From Magnetospirillum sp. WYHS-4 (GTDB lineage Bacteria > Pseudomonadota > Alphaproteobacteria > Rhodospirillales > GLO-3): a stretch of DNA of 64,000 bases. Numbering within the stretch: position 1 is the stretch's first letter; every line of letters starts with the position of its first letter. Both the position numbers and the translations under genes were made by a program. The stretch lies in NCBI GenBank assembly GCA_039908345.1, contig JAMOBD010000001.1, forward strand, positions 62,001-126,000. Reading direction: 5' to 3'. This document shows, piece by piece, positions 17,423-26,736 of the stretch. The notes below the pieces were generated by a model, which did no database searches, was not told the origin of the DNA, and saw only the letters and a program-made list of their open reading frames with translations.

Positions 17423-19230
17423 TCGCCCGCTTCGGCCGAGTCCTGGCGCTTTTCGACAGCCAGACCCGATGGCGTCTGGCTGGGATGGCGCTTCTGATGG
17501 CGCTGGCCGCCCTGCTGGAGATGGCGGGCGTGGGCCTGTTCCTGCCATTCATCCAAGTGCTGGGAGATCCGTCCCGCCTCGAGACCCTGCCGGTGGTTCG
17601 CCACCTTTACGCCGCCCTGGCACCGGCGAATCCGACCCGATTTCTGCTGATCTCCATCCTTGGCTTGGCGCTTTTCTACCTGGGCAAGAACGCCGTGTTG
17701 CTCGCCATCGTCTGGGTCCAGAACCGGTTCGTCCTGAACCTGGAGGCCAATTTCGCCCGGCGGCTGATGGCGGGCTACCTGGGGCGGCCGTATCTTTACC
17801 ATTTATCCCGCAACCAAGCGGAAATCCTGCGGAACGTCTCCTTATCGGTGATGCTGACCTTCACCGGGACCCTACTGCCCATTCTGACCATCGTCCTGGA
17901 GAGCCTGATGGCCGTCGCGATCCTGGGAACCCTCCTGGTCCTGGAGCCCCTGGGCACCTTGGCCGTGCTCACGGTCCTCGGGAGTACGGCTCTGGCCTTC
18001 TATGGGGCCCTCAGGAAGCGGGTGCACCGATGGGGTGGGCGGCTGGAGGGGATCAACGCCGAACTGGTCCAGCAGGTGCAGGGCTGCCAGGGCGCGATCA
18101 AGGAAATCCTGGTTCTGGGTTGCCAGGAGCAATTCGTCTCCGGCATCGCCCGCCTGGCGAGCGAACGTAGCCAAGTCCGACTGCGGATGATTACCGCCAA
18201 CCAGGCTCCGCGCATGGTGATGGAAGCGGTCGGAGTCGGCGTTCTGCTCCTGCTTGCGGCGCTGCTGATCGCCAGCGACCGGCCAGTCGCCGAAGTGGTG
18301 CCGCTGTTGGGGATGTTTTCCATCGCCGCCTTCCGCCTGCTGCCTTCGATCAACCGAATCGTTTCCAATGCGGTAACGCTCAAGGAAAGCGGAGCGGCCT
18401 TCGAAAACGTCTGTCAGGACCTGGAAACCGCCCCGCCCCTGCTGCCGCCGGTGGAAGAGGAACGGCTGCCCTTCCGGCAAGAGATCGTTTTGCGCAATGT
18501 CGGCTTTACCTATCCGGGAGCGGACCGTCCCGCCCTGGAAGGGATCAACATCGACATCCGCCGTGGGCAGGAGATCGGACTGGTCGGACCCTCGGGATCG
18601 GGCAAGAGCACCTTGGTCGACATTTTGTTGGGGCTGTGCCCTCCGGCAACCGGGACCGTCGAGGTGGACGGCCGGGATCTGCGGCACGTGCTCGGGAACT
18701 GGCAGAAGGAAATCGGCTACGTCCCGCAGCGCATCCATCTGCTCAACGACAGCCTGCGCCGCAATGTCGCCCTGGGCGTTCCCAATGGCGAAATCGACGA
18801 CGCACAGGTCTGGCGGGCGCTCGCCCTGGCCCAGGTGGACGAAGCGGTACGCCAACTGCCGGAGGGACTGGATACCGTCCTGGGAGACCACGGCCAACGC
18901 CTTTCCGGCGGCCAGCGCCAGCGCATCGGCATCGCCCGCGCGCTCTACCGCGATCCTGAAGTCCTGGTAATGGACGAGGCCACCAGCGCCCTGGACAACG
19001 AAACGGAGCACGCCATCACCCGCATGCTTTCCACTTTGCATGGGGAAAAGACGATCGTTATCATCGCCCATCGTCTGAATACCGTGCGCCATTGCGACCA
19101 TTTGATCCTTATGTGTGCCGGCCGGGTAACCGATGTCGGGCGGTTCGGCGACTTGGCGCAGCGAAACCCCGATTTCCAACGGCAGATCGACCTAGCCGAC
19201 TTGTCGTCGGCCATGAATTCCTCGGAATAG
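17419..19230 (+). CDS. PglK-like ABC flippase
   Basis: 603 residues; GTG start overlapping the preceding stop. The N-terminal half is a six-helix ABC exporter membrane domain. The nucleotide-binding domain has Walker A GPSGSGKST (390-398), the signature LSGGQRQR (495-502) and Walker B VLVMDEATSALD. One polypeptide with this layout is typical of MsbA and PglK. PglK moves undecaprenyl-linked oligosaccharide across the inner membrane, and no Wzx flippase is visible in the window, so this is the best candidate for glycan export. A protein or lipid A exporter role is less likely by context. Confidence 0.85.
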   Translation: MIARFGRVLALFDSQTRWRLAGMALLMALAALLEMAGVGLFLPFIQVLGDPSRLETLPVVRHLYAALAPANPTRFLLISILGLALFYLGKNAVLLAIVWVQNRFVLNLEANFARRLMAGYLGRPYLYHLSRNQAEILRNVSLSVMLTFTGTLLPILTIVLESLMAVAILGTLLVLEPLGTLAVLTVLGSTALAFYGALRKRVHRWGGRLEGINAELVQQVQGCQGAIKEILVLGCQEQFVSGIARLASERSQVRLRMITANQAPRMVMEAVGVGVLLLLAALLIASDRPVAEVVPLLGMFSIAAFRLLPSINRIVSNAVTLKESGAAFENVCQDLETAPPLLPPVEEERLPFRQEIVLRNVGFTYPGADRPALEGINIDIRRGQEIGLVGPSGSGKSTLVDILLGLCPPATGTVEVDGRDLRHVLGNWQKEIGYVPQRIHLLNDSLRRNVALGVPNGEIDDAQVWRALALAQVDEAVRQLPEGLDTVLGDHGQRLSGGQRQRIGIARALYRDPEVLVMDEATSALDNETEHAITRMLSTLHGEKTIVIIAHRLNTVRHCDHLILMCAGRVTDVGRFGDLAQRNPDFQRQIDLADLSSAMNSSE

Positions 19231-19246
19231 GCAAGGTTCCGGAACG

Positions 19247-21118
19247 ATGAAGATCCTCCTCGTCACCACGCCGATCCGTCCCAGTCCTACGAGCTTCCCT
19301 CCGTTTGGGTCTCTATCGGTGATGAACTTCGCCCGCAAGCAAGGCTTTCACGACATTTCGCTGTACGATATCGACTGCTTGCGGCCCTCCTTCGAGGACG
19401 CCGTCGCCGAGATTCTGCGGCGCAAGCCCGACGTTCTGGGCATCAGCGCCGTGGTGTCCACCGCCTACGCCTATACCCGCAAGCTGTCCCGGGCGGTCAA
19501 GGAGGCCCTACCCGACACCCTGATCGTGGTAGGTGGCAACATGGCGGCCAGCGCCGAAATTCTTCTGCGTCGCACGGGTATCGATCTCTGCGTCACCGGC
19601 GAGGGTGAGGCCGTCTTCGCGAACCTACTGGCGCGGGCGCGAGCCACCCGCGATCTCCGCGATTTCCGGGATGTGGGTGGCTTGGTCCTGCTGAACGGAG
19701 ACGGCGACCTCGTCAATACCGGGTACGAGCCGGCGCTCAGGCCGGAAGAGTTATACGACATCGACTGGTCGGACCTGGAAATGGGGTCGCGCATCGAGCA
19801 CTTCTTCCCCAAGGTCGCCGACAACGTCACCCTGCTGAGCGAGACCTTCCATTACGACGGCCGGCTGTTCGAGGCGCACAGGCTGGAGAAAACCTACGGA
19901 TTTCTCTACACCGCCAAGGGCTGCGTCTCGCGCTGCACCTTCTGCCACCGCTGGGACAAGGGGCTCAGGCGCATCCCGCTGGACATCGTCATGGCCCGGC
20001 TGGAGGAAATGATCCGCCGCTACAACCTGGGCTTCCTCAACATCGCTGACGAGATGTTCGGTGCCGACAAGAAGAAGCTGCTGGAATTCTGCGAGCGCAT
20101 CAAGCCCTACGACATCATGTGGACAGCCAGTACACGCGTCACCGGGATCACCGCCGACCTGATGCGCACCATCGTCGATGCCGGCTGCGCCAACCTGAAT
20201 TACGGCACCGAATCAGGCTCGGAGCGCATCCTCCAGGTGATGGAAAAGAAGACCTCCGTGGCACAGAACCGGGAAGCGATCCGTCTGTCTTATGAATTCG
20301 GCGCCGTGGCGCCCATCGCGCTGGTCATCGGCATGCCGGGGGAAGATCGCGAAACCATCCGCGAGACCATCGAGCTCTGCAAATTCGCCAAGACCCTCGA
20401 CAAGCGCATCAACCCCAACAACCTGAGCATCAACTACGCTCAGGCACTGCCCGGCACGCCGCTCTATGAGTATGGCCGGCGCAAGGGTCTGATCGGCCAG
20501 GATTTGGACGGCGAGGAAGGATACCTGCTTGCCATTTCGGATCGCGACGCCCACGACGAATTCGCCACCCTAAACTTCACGGATTATCCGACTCTCGAAA
20601 CCCAGACTTGGCGGCCGCTCATTACCGTCGAGGTCAACCAACATTTCGTCCGAACGTTCGGGATCGACCAGTACCTACGCGTCGTTCTGGCCGATCTCGA
20701 TCTGGAGGGAACCGCCGGCTCCGACAGCGGCTACTATGCCAATCCCAAACGCCTGATCGAACAGGCCCGTTCCTCGGCGCCCGTGGCCAAGGAAGGCGAC
20801 GATCTGCCGGCCCCGCGTCCGCCATCGCTGTGGCGGCTCGTGCGCTCGGGCCGCTGGGGTTTGGCGCTGGTCTGTCATCCCGTGCTGGCCTACCGGCTGC
20901 GGCGGTTCCTGCTGGGACTGGTGTTTCTGAAGAACATTCGCAAGTTCGGCTGGTCCTACAGTCTGGGCCTCTTGCAGGAATACCTGGCCTTCCATTTTGC
21001 CTTTCGGCGACGGCCGGCAACCCCGCCCGCCCGTTCCCTCCGCAAGATGGTGGAAGAAGACATGGGCGCGTTGCCGGGCGATGCTCCGGCAATGGCTCCC
21101 CTGCGCAAGGGACGCTGA
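19247..21118 (+). CDS. B12-binding-type radical SAM protein
   Basis: 623 residues. The N-terminus is a B12-binding-like Rossmann domain (MKILLVTTPIRPSPTSFPP, DVLGISAVVST, VVGGNMAASAE, CVTGEGEAVF). The radical SAM motif CVSRCTFC is at C226, C230, C233, followed by NIADEMFGADKKK and YGTESGSERIL. The final 170 residues include a basic, aromatic stretch that may touch the membrane. It starts 16 bases after the ABC gene. No canonical DxHxxG cobalamin ligand motif is obvious. The reaction is unknown. Confidence 0.82.
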   Translation: MKILLVTTPIRPSPTSFPPFGSLSVMNFARKQGFHDISLYDIDCLRPSFEDAVAEILRRKPDVLGISAVVSTAYAYTRKLSRAVKEALPDTLIVVGGNMAASAEILLRRTGIDLCVTGEGEAVFANLLARARATRDLRDFRDVGGLVLLNGDGDLVNTGYEPALRPEELYDIDWSDLEMGSRIEHFFPKVADNVTLLSETFHYDGRLFEAHRLEKTYGFLYTAKGCVSRCTFCHRWDKGLRRIPLDIVMARLEEMIRRYNLGFLNIADEMFGADKKKLLEFCERIKPYDIMWTASTRVTGITADLMRTIVDAGCANLNYGTESGSERILQVMEKKTSVAQNREAIRLSYEFGAVAPIALVIGMPGEDRETIRETIELCKFAKTLDKRINPNNLSINYAQALPGTPLYEYGRRKGLIGQDLDGEEGYLLAISDRDAHDEFATLNFTDYPTLETQTWRPLITVEVNQHFVRTFGIDQYLRVVLADLDLEGTAGSDSGYYANPKRLIEQARSSAPVAKEGDDLPAPRPPSLWRLVRSGRWGLALVCHPVLAYRLRRFLLGLVFLKNIRKFGWSYSLGLLQEYLAFHFAFRRRPATPPARSLRKMVEEDMGALPGDAPAMAPLRKGR

Positions 21119-21120
21119 CC

Positions 21121-22212
21121 ATGGCACCGATATTTCCTCCGCCCCGTCCCGCCGTCGCCGACCCTGCCCTCCGGCGTCCCGACTGGACCAGGGGCGACCG
21201 GCGCGACCCCGCCCGCCTGTGGCTGGACAAGAACGAGAATTCCGATCCCGACCTGGCCCGGGTGGTGCGCGAGGTGGTGGCCGGCGTCGATCCGTCGTTC
21301 CAGTTCACCTACCCAGAAACCCCGCCCGTCTATCGCAAGCTGGCCGCCTTCCTGGGGCTGAAGCCGGAGAACCTTTTGTTCGCCGCCGGCTCCGACGGTC
21401 TTATCCGCGCCGTTTTCGAGGCCTTCGTCGCGCCGGGGGACACCGTCTTGCACACGGCGCCCACCTTCGCCATGTACTTCGTCTATGCGAAGATCTACGG
21501 CGCCCGCGAGGTCACCCTGGCCTACGAGCCTTCCGACAAGGGTCCGGTCCTGCCGGCCGAACGCCTGATCGCCGCCATCCGCGCCGAAAGGCCGCGCGCG
21601 GTCTTCCTGCCCAACCCGGACAGCCCCACCGGCACCTGGTATCCCCCGGATACGATGCGGGCCATCGTCGAAGCGGCGGGCGAGGCGGGGGCCGTGATGC
21701 TGGTGGACGAGGCCTATTGGCCCTTCCACCCCGATACCTGCCTGCCCTGGGTGAACGACTATCCGCATCTGCTGGTTACCCGCTCCACCGGCAAGGCCTG
21801 GGGCCTGGCGGGGTTCCGTGTCGGCTACGGCGCGGCGGCACCGGAACTGGCTGCCATCCTGCACAAGGTCAAGGCCATGTACGAGGTCAACACCTTCGGG
21901 CTGGCGGTCTTCGAGCGCATGATCGACCGCTGGGACGCCATCGAGGCCTCCGTCCGCCGGCTGGAGGCCGGCAAGGCGGAATTCCTGACGGCCATGCGGG
22001 GACTCGGACTGAAGACCCTGGACGGGCGCGGCAACTTCCTGCACGTGGCCTTCGGCCCCCATGCGGAAAAGGTGCATGCGGCGCTAGGCGATCTGGTGTA
22101 CTACCGGGCCGATTTCGCCGAACCCTGCCTGAAGGGCTACAGCCGCTTCTCGGCAACCACTCCGGAACTGTTCCAGCCGGTCATCCGGCGCATTGCAGAG
22201 GTCGTGACGTGA
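21121..22212 (+). CDS. HisC-like PLP aminotransferase
   Basis: 363 residues, class I/II fold. Landmarks are DKNENSDPD near the N-terminus, FAAGSDGLIRA, FLPNPDSPTGT, VDEAYWPF and the PLP-lysine segment RSTGKAWGLAGFRVGY. The family includes histidinol-phosphate aminotransferase, but no other his gene is here. Flanked by two Gfo/Idh dehydrogenase genes and a methyltransferase, it probably transaminates a keto intermediate of an unusual sugar or side chain. Its stop overlaps the GTG of the next gene. Confidence 0.8.
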   Translation: MAPIFPPPRPAVADPALRRPDWTRGDRRDPARLWLDKNENSDPDLARVVREVVAGVDPSFQFTYPETPPVYRKLAAFLGLKPENLLFAAGSDGLIRAVFEAFVAPGDTVLHTAPTFAMYFVYAKIYGAREVTLAYEPSDKGPVLPAERLIAAIRAERPRAVFLPNPDSPTGTWYPPDTMRAIVEAAGEAGAVMLVDEAYWPFHPDTCLPWVNDYPHLLVTRSTGKAWGLAGFRVGYGAAAPELAAILHKVKAMYEVNTFGLAVFERMIDRWDAIEASVRRLEAGKAEFLTAMRGLGLKTLDGRGNFLHVAFGPHAEKVHAALGDLVYYRADFAEPCLKGYSRFSATTPELFQPVIRRIAEVVT

Positions 22213-23306
22213 GCCTGACCAACGCCATCAACGTCGCCGTCATCGGCTGCGGCCGCATTTCGGGCCATCATTGCCGCTCCATCCGCGAGGCCGACGGCAT
22301 GCGCATGGCCGCCGTCTGCGACCTGGTGCCGGAAAAGGGCGCGGCCTATGCGAAGGAATTCGGCATCCCGTCCTACACGGACTATCGGCAGATGCTGCGC
22401 GAGCATCCGGAAATCCAGGTGGTGGCCGTGGTCACCCCGTCCGGCATGCACCATGAACACGCCATGGAAATGCTGACCCGCTGGGGCAAGCACGTCATCA
22501 TGGAAAAGCCTACCTTCATGCGGCCGGAGCAACTGATCGAAGCCTATGCCACCGCCGACCGGCTGGGGCTTCGGTTATTCCCGGTCTTCCAGAACCGCTA
22601 CAACAAGGCGGTGGTGCGGGTCCGCCGGGCCATCGCCGCCGGCGAACTGGGCGACATCCGCATCGTGGCGGTGCGCACCCGCTGGTGCCGGCCGCAGCGC
22701 TACTACGACCTTGCCCCTTGGCGCGGCACCTTCAGCCACGACGGCGGCGCGCTGACCAACCAGGGCATCCACCACGTGGACCTGCTGCGCCACCTGGGCG
22801 GCGAAGTGGAAAAGGTGAACGCCACCATGCGCACCCTGGGCGCCGAGATCGAGGTCGAGGACACGGTGGTCGCCATCCTGGCCTACGGCACCGGCGCCGT
22901 GGGCAACCTGGAGGTTACCACCTCGGCACGCCCCAACGACTACGAGGCCTCACTCTCCATCGTCGGGTCCAAGGGCTTGGCGCAGATCGGCGGCATCGCG
23001 GTGAACGAGTTGCAGGTCTTCACCCCCGATCCGGCCGCCTGCCCGGAATGGTCGGAGGATTTCTCGACCTGCGTCTACGGCAACGGTCACGCCAAGATGT
23101 ACCAGGACATCGCCGCCACCTTGCGCGACGGCACGCCCTATCCGGTGGCCCGCGAGGACGCGCTGAAGTCCCTGCGCCTGCTGCATGCTTTCTACCGCTC
23201 CGACGAGGCGGGCGGCTGGGTCGCCGTGGACGGCGAGGAACAATCGGTGCGCCTGGGCCGGCCGAACGATGCCGTTTCCAACCTCTACCGGACGCCGGAC
23301 GCGTGA
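22209..23306 (+). CDS. Gfo/Idh/MocA-family dehydrogenase
   Basis: 365 residues from GTG 22209, which overlaps the aminotransferase stop. The NAD(P)-binding loop is VAVIGCGRISGHH; the catalytic-lysine motif appears as MEKPTFMRPEQL; HDGGALTNQGIHHVDLLRHL is the substrate-side His motif. These enzymes oxidise or reduce sugar hydroxyls or carbonyls. A keto product could feed the adjacent aminotransferase. Codon use is strongly G/C at third positions, like the neighbours. Confidence 0.84.
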   Translation: MSLTNAINVAVIGCGRISGHHCRSIREADGMRMAAVCDLVPEKGAAYAKEFGIPSYTDYRQMLREHPEIQVVAVVTPSGMHHEHAMEMLTRWGKHVIMEKPTFMRPEQLIEAYATADRLGLRLFPVFQNRYNKAVVRVRRAIAAGELGDIRIVAVRTRWCRPQRYYDLAPWRGTFSHDGGALTNQGIHHVDLLRHLGGEVEKVNATMRTLGAEIEVEDTVVAILAYGTGAVGNLEVTTSARPNDYEASLSIVGSKGLAQIGGIAVNELQVFTPDPAACPEWSEDFSTCVYGNGHAKMYQDIAATLRDGTPYPVAREDALKSLRLLHAFYRSDEAGGWVAVDGEEQSVRLGRPNDAVSNLYRTPDA

Positions 23307-24226
23307 CCGTGGCCCAGGATTTCGGCGGCAAGGGCGATATCCAGGCCTTCTGGAAATCGCTCTATCATTCCCTCTACGACGGCATGGAGGCGGGCCTGAC
23401 CCGCGAGGCCCTGCTCAAGGGCCTGGACGCGTTGGAAGACCTGTTCCGCTTCCGCCGCCACATGGCGGTGGAGGAAATGCCCCTGGCCGGCCTGAAGGGG
23501 AAGCGGGTGTTGGAAATCGGCCCCGGCGCCGGCGGCCATTCGGCCCTGTTCGCCAAGCATGGCGCCCTGATGGCCAGCCTGGATTTGACTTTCGACCGCG
23601 CTCGCTCGGTGGATCGCAAGTTCCGCTTGCTGGACGATGTGGCCGAAGGCTGCGCGGCCCTGCAAGGCGATGCGGAATCGCTTCCCTTCGCCGATGGAAC
23701 CTTCGACATCGTCTACTCCAACGGCGTCCTGCACCACACGGCCGACACCGGACGGGCGGTGGACGAGGTGCGGAGGGTGCTGAAGCCGGGCGGCCAGGCG
23801 GTCATCATGCTTTATTGCAAGAGCTCCTGGCACTACTGGTTCAACATGTTCTTCTGCGTCGGGCTGCTGAAGGGCCAGGCCTTCCGCCACCGCAACTGGC
23901 TGGGCCATGCCACCGAATGGGGCGGCAAGGATCGTCAGATGGTCGCCAATCCCTACACTCGTTGCTATACCCGGAGCGGCATCGAATCCCTGTTTGCCCG
24001 GTTCGTTGGCCTGACCGCCCGCAAGCACGAGTTCTATTTCTATCTGATCCCCAAGCTGGGCCGACTCTACCGCGCCTGGCAGATCAAGCGCTACGGCACC
24101 CATCCGGGCGGCATCCTGGTCTATGGGGAGCCTTGGCCGGTCTGGTCGCCGCTGGAAGCCTGGCTAGGTCCCCGGATCGGCTGGGTATGGTATATTTCCG
24201 CGCACAAGCCCAAGGAGGGGGGATGA
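23303..24226 (+). CDS. SAM-dependent methyltransferase
   Basis: 307 residues from GTG 23303. The SAM loop LEIGPGAGGHSALFAKHG lies near residue 73, followed by GDAESLPFADGTFDIVYSN and VLHHTADT, the Methyltransf_11 pattern. An aromatic region after it (SSWHYWFNMFFCVGLL) suggests membrane contact or a hydrophobic substrate. Four-base overlaps join it to dehydrogenase genes on both sides. Confidence 0.83.
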   Translation: MTVAQDFGGKGDIQAFWKSLYHSLYDGMEAGLTREALLKGLDALEDLFRFRRHMAVEEMPLAGLKGKRVLEIGPGAGGHSALFAKHGALMASLDLTFDRARSVDRKFRLLDDVAEGCAALQGDAESLPFADGTFDIVYSNGVLHHTADTGRAVDEVRRVLKPGGQAVIMLYCKSSWHYWFNMFFCVGLLKGQAFRHRNWLGHATEWGGKDRQMVANPYTRCYTRSGIESLFARFVGLTARKHEFYFYLIPKLGRLYRAWQIKRYGTHPGGILVYGEPWPVWSPLEAWLGPRIGWVWYISAHKPKEGG

Positions 24227-25266
24227 CGACCAAGTTGAGGATCGGCATCGCCGGCTACGGCGTGGTCGGCAAGCGTCGGCGCAAGTTCATCGACTTGCGC
24301 GACGACATGGCGACCGTCGCCGTCTGCGACCGCAACTTCGAGGGAAAGGGCGAACTGGCGGACGGCGTTCCCTATTACACCAACTACCGGGACCTGCTGG
24401 CCGGCGAGGCGTTGGACGCCTTGTTCGTCTGTCTGACCAACGACGTGGCCCCCGAAGCCACCGTCGCCGGGCTGGAAAAGGGGCTGCATGTCTTCTGCGA
24501 GAAGCCACCCGGCCGCAACGTGACCGACATCGAAGAAGTCATCGCCGCCGAGGCCCGCCATCCGCATCTGAAACTGAAATACGGCTTCAACCACCGCTAC
24601 CACGATTCGGTGAAGGACGCGCTGGAGATCGTCCGTTCGGGCCGCATGGGCCGGGTGGTGAACATGCGGGGCGTCTACGGCAAGTCCAAGTTCATCAGCT
24701 TCGGCGCCCATTCCGACTGGCGGGTGCAACGTGCCGTGGCCGGCGGCGGCATCCTGCTGGACCAGGGCATCCATATGGTCGATCTGATGCGCCTGTTCGC
24801 CGGGGAATTCGTTGAAGTCCACAGCTTCGTCGCCAACGACTTCTGGGGCCACGACGTGGAAGACAACGCCTACGCCCTGATGCGAACGGCGGACGGGGCG
24901 GTGGCCATGCTGCATTCCACCGCCACCCAGTGGCGCCACCGCTTCAGCCTGGAGATCACCCTGCAGAAGGGCGGCCTGATCCTTTCCGGCATCCTGTCGG
25001 GATCGAAGAGCTACGGAGCCGAGACCCTGACCGTCATCGACCCCGACGACGACGACCAGGGCGATCCCCGCGAGGTGACCACCCGCTACAACCACGATCC
25101 CTCCTGGGCCGACGAGATCGCCGAATTCGCCGACGCGATCCTGCGGGGCGGCAGCATCGCTTCCGGGACGTCCGACGACGCCTTGCGGACCATGCAGCTG
25201 GTCTATCGCATCTACTGCGCCGACCCGGAGTGGAAGGCTAAATGGGATCTAGAAATGTCTGGCTAG
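24223..25266 (+). CDS. Gfo/Idh/MocA-family dehydrogenase
   Basis: 347 residues. N-terminal Rossmann motif GIAGYGVVGKRR, the FCEKPPGRN catalytic segment and AGGGILLDQGIHMVDLM. It differs from the dehydrogenase at 22209 and is not a recent duplicate. The last gene of the high-G+C run: composition changes within the 125 bases that follow its stop. A role in making the same amino or keto sugar as its neighbours is inferred. Confidence 0.83.
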   Translation: MTTKLRIGIAGYGVVGKRRRKFIDLRDDMATVAVCDRNFEGKGELADGVPYYTNYRDLLAGEALDALFVCLTNDVAPEATVAGLEKGLHVFCEKPPGRNVTDIEEVIAAEARHPHLKLKYGFNHRYHDSVKDALEIVRSGRMGRVVNMRGVYGKSKFISFGAHSDWRVQRAVAGGGILLDQGIHMVDLMRLFAGEFVEVHSFVANDFWGHDVEDNAYALMRTADGAVAMLHSTATQWRHRFSLEITLQKGGLILSGILSGSKSYGAETLTVIDPDDDDQGDPREVTTRYNHDPSWADEIAEFADAILRGGSIASGTSDDALRTMQLVYRIYCADPEWKAKWDLEMSG

Positions 25267-25390
25267 GGGCCAGAAATCGGGGTAAATGGAACGCTCGCTA
25301 TTTTCGGAAGAGTGAGATCTATGCATTTGTGGCGGACTTGGTGGTAATATTCCGGAATTCCCGTAGCCGTACAGGAATGGGGCGCATAAA
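25267..25390 (+). promoter_or_regulatory. AT-richer junction with possible -10 element
   Basis: A 124-base gap where the sequence turns markedly richer in A and T than the genes to the left. It holds TAATAT at 25345-25350, which could serve as a -10 element, without a convincing -35 partner at normal spacing. The overlapping palindromes TTCCGGAA and GGAATTCC lie at 25350-25361. It marks the left edge of a segment of different composition that runs to about 29.9 kb. Confidence 0.3.
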
Positions 25391-26539
25391 GTGGGTATCG
25401 CGACGAAGATTAGACATCTGGGTATCATTGTTCTCTTAAGTATCACGCTTCTCGAGATCGTGATGCGGATCTTCGTTGCTTACGACCTATTACCTGGTCG
25501 GATGCACCGGGCCGTTTTGAGCAAACCAGAGACATTCGATATGGAGTTCGAGGGAATTGTTCTGAACAACGCCTACAAGAAGGGAGTTGCCTTTATTGAT
25601 AACGGCACCACCAATTATGTGAACGACTATGGGGGATACGGCCCGGAGTTCGATTACAGCCGGGATGCGCTTCGCGTGCTAACGCTCGGCAGCTCGTACA
25701 CCCAGGGCTGTTGCGTTGCACCGGAGGATGCCGATCATATCTACTCCCGTGTGGCGGAACAGCAGCTCACCGAAGTCCTTGGAAGAAATGTCCAGTTCGC
25801 CGACGCATCGGCCCCGCCGGGCGGTGGCTATATCGAGTGGTTCCGTATTCGCTATGGAAACCGCATCGTTCAGCAAAACGTCCAGCACGATGCCGTTATT
25901 CTGGAGCTTTGTCTTGCCAGCTTCAATCCCTTCATCAAGGACTGGATGACGGAGGGATATCAGCGTTTGAATTTCCCGATCCTGGCGCCAATCGAAGATC
26001 TCTATTCTTTCCGGCTTATTCGCTGGCTCGCCGTGGCGGTACCGAAAGCGTTAGGGGCGCGGTTGGGCTTGCGGGAATTCGTGGGACTTCCCGGCTACTC
26101 CAGCGCGAAGGGTTTGGTCTGGGAGGCTCGTTATGCCGAGCTCAAGGCCCAGGACAGACCATCATTCGATGTCGGCCGGCTGCTGGATATGTCGCCGGAT
26201 CAGGTTGCACGCGCCAACCAGGAAGCCGTCGAACGCCTGGAAACTTTTCCCGAGGTCCTCGATCAAGTCCTCGCGGTAAACCAACTCGTTCGTCGCGTCC
26301 CGGAACGCCCGATGATTGTTCTCATTTTTCCGGAGTTCTATGAGAGCGAACTGGCTACGATCATTCACTTCCTGAAAAAGCACGACATTCCGTTTATTTA
26401 CCTGAACGATATGCGAAACGGTACGGATCGGACGATCTGGGCCGATGAAGGACACCCATCCACCCGCAATGGCCAGAAAGTTTGGGCTGACGAGATGGTT
26501 AGGCAACTGCTTCCTCTCCTGCCCGCTAAGGCCCATTAG
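25391..26539 (+). CDS. membrane-anchored SGNH-like protein
   Basis: 382 residues from GTG 25391. One membrane segment near 9-30, then a periplasmic domain. SGNH block I is LGSSYTQG with S101; the C-terminal block is DEGHPSTRNG with D352 and H355. The middle block that normally reads GxND is replaced by a segment ending LASFNPF. The catalytic Ser-Asp-His set is therefore plausible but the oxyanion block is divergent. Such proteins accompany DUF5989 microproteins in polysaccharide loci, as here. A sampled 60-base line has about 50 percent G+C, against about 75 percent in a line of the gene at 22209. Confidence 0.75.
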   Translation: MGIATKIRHLGIIVLLSITLLEIVMRIFVAYDLLPGRMHRAVLSKPETFDMEFEGIVLNNAYKKGVAFIDNGTTNYVNDYGGYGPEFDYSRDALRVLTLGSSYTQGCCVAPEDADHIYSRVAEQQLTEVLGRNVQFADASAPPGGGYIEWFRIRYGNRIVQQNVQHDAVILELCLASFNPFIKDWMTEGYQRLNFPILAPIEDLYSFRLIRWLAVAVPKALGARLGLREFVGLPGYSSAKGLVWEARYAELKAQDRPSFDVGRLLDMSPDQVARANQEAVERLETFPEVLDQVLAVNQLVRRVPERPMIVLIFPEFYESELATIIHFLKKHDIPFIYLNDMRNGTDRTIWADEGHPSTRNGQKVWADEMVRQLLPLLPAKAH

Positions 26540-26550
26540 GAAACGACGAG

Positions 26551-26724
26551 ATGACCAAGAAACCGTCCGAACACGCGCAACTGGTTCGTGAGATTATGGG
26601 CTTCATCAAAGCCAGGAAGAAGTTTTGGCTCGCTCCGCTCATTTTCGTCCTGATCATGATTGGATCGCTGTTCTTGGTTCTTGAGGGATCCGCACTGGCG
26701 CCGTTGATCTACACGATTTTCTAA
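26551..26724 (+). CDS. DUF5989-family membrane microprotein
   Basis: 57 residues: a basic N-terminus ending in FIKARKKFWLAP, one membrane helix, and the C-terminus SALAPLIYTIF. Length and wording match DUF5989 proteins, which sit beside carbamoyltransferase, SxtJ-like and SGNH genes. The C-terminal hexapeptide LIYTIF places Tyr four residues and Phe one residue from the end, as in the other microprotein at 33123. In the Dlt pathway a tyrosine in the last six residues of DltX carries the acyl group. The positive-inside rule puts this tail outside the cytoplasm. It starts 11 bases after the SGNH stop. Function not established. Confidence 0.8.
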   Translation: MTKKPSEHAQLVREIMGFIKARKKFWLAPLIFVLIMIGSLFLVLEGSALAPLIYTIF

Positions 26725-26736
26725 TCGCCGGGTTTG

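Noticed and set aside
19235-19242. Palindrome TTCCGGAA shared with 25350-25357 as a regulatory repeat
   Set aside because: It is only eight bases and present twice, with no promoter context at the first site; chance is enough to explain it.
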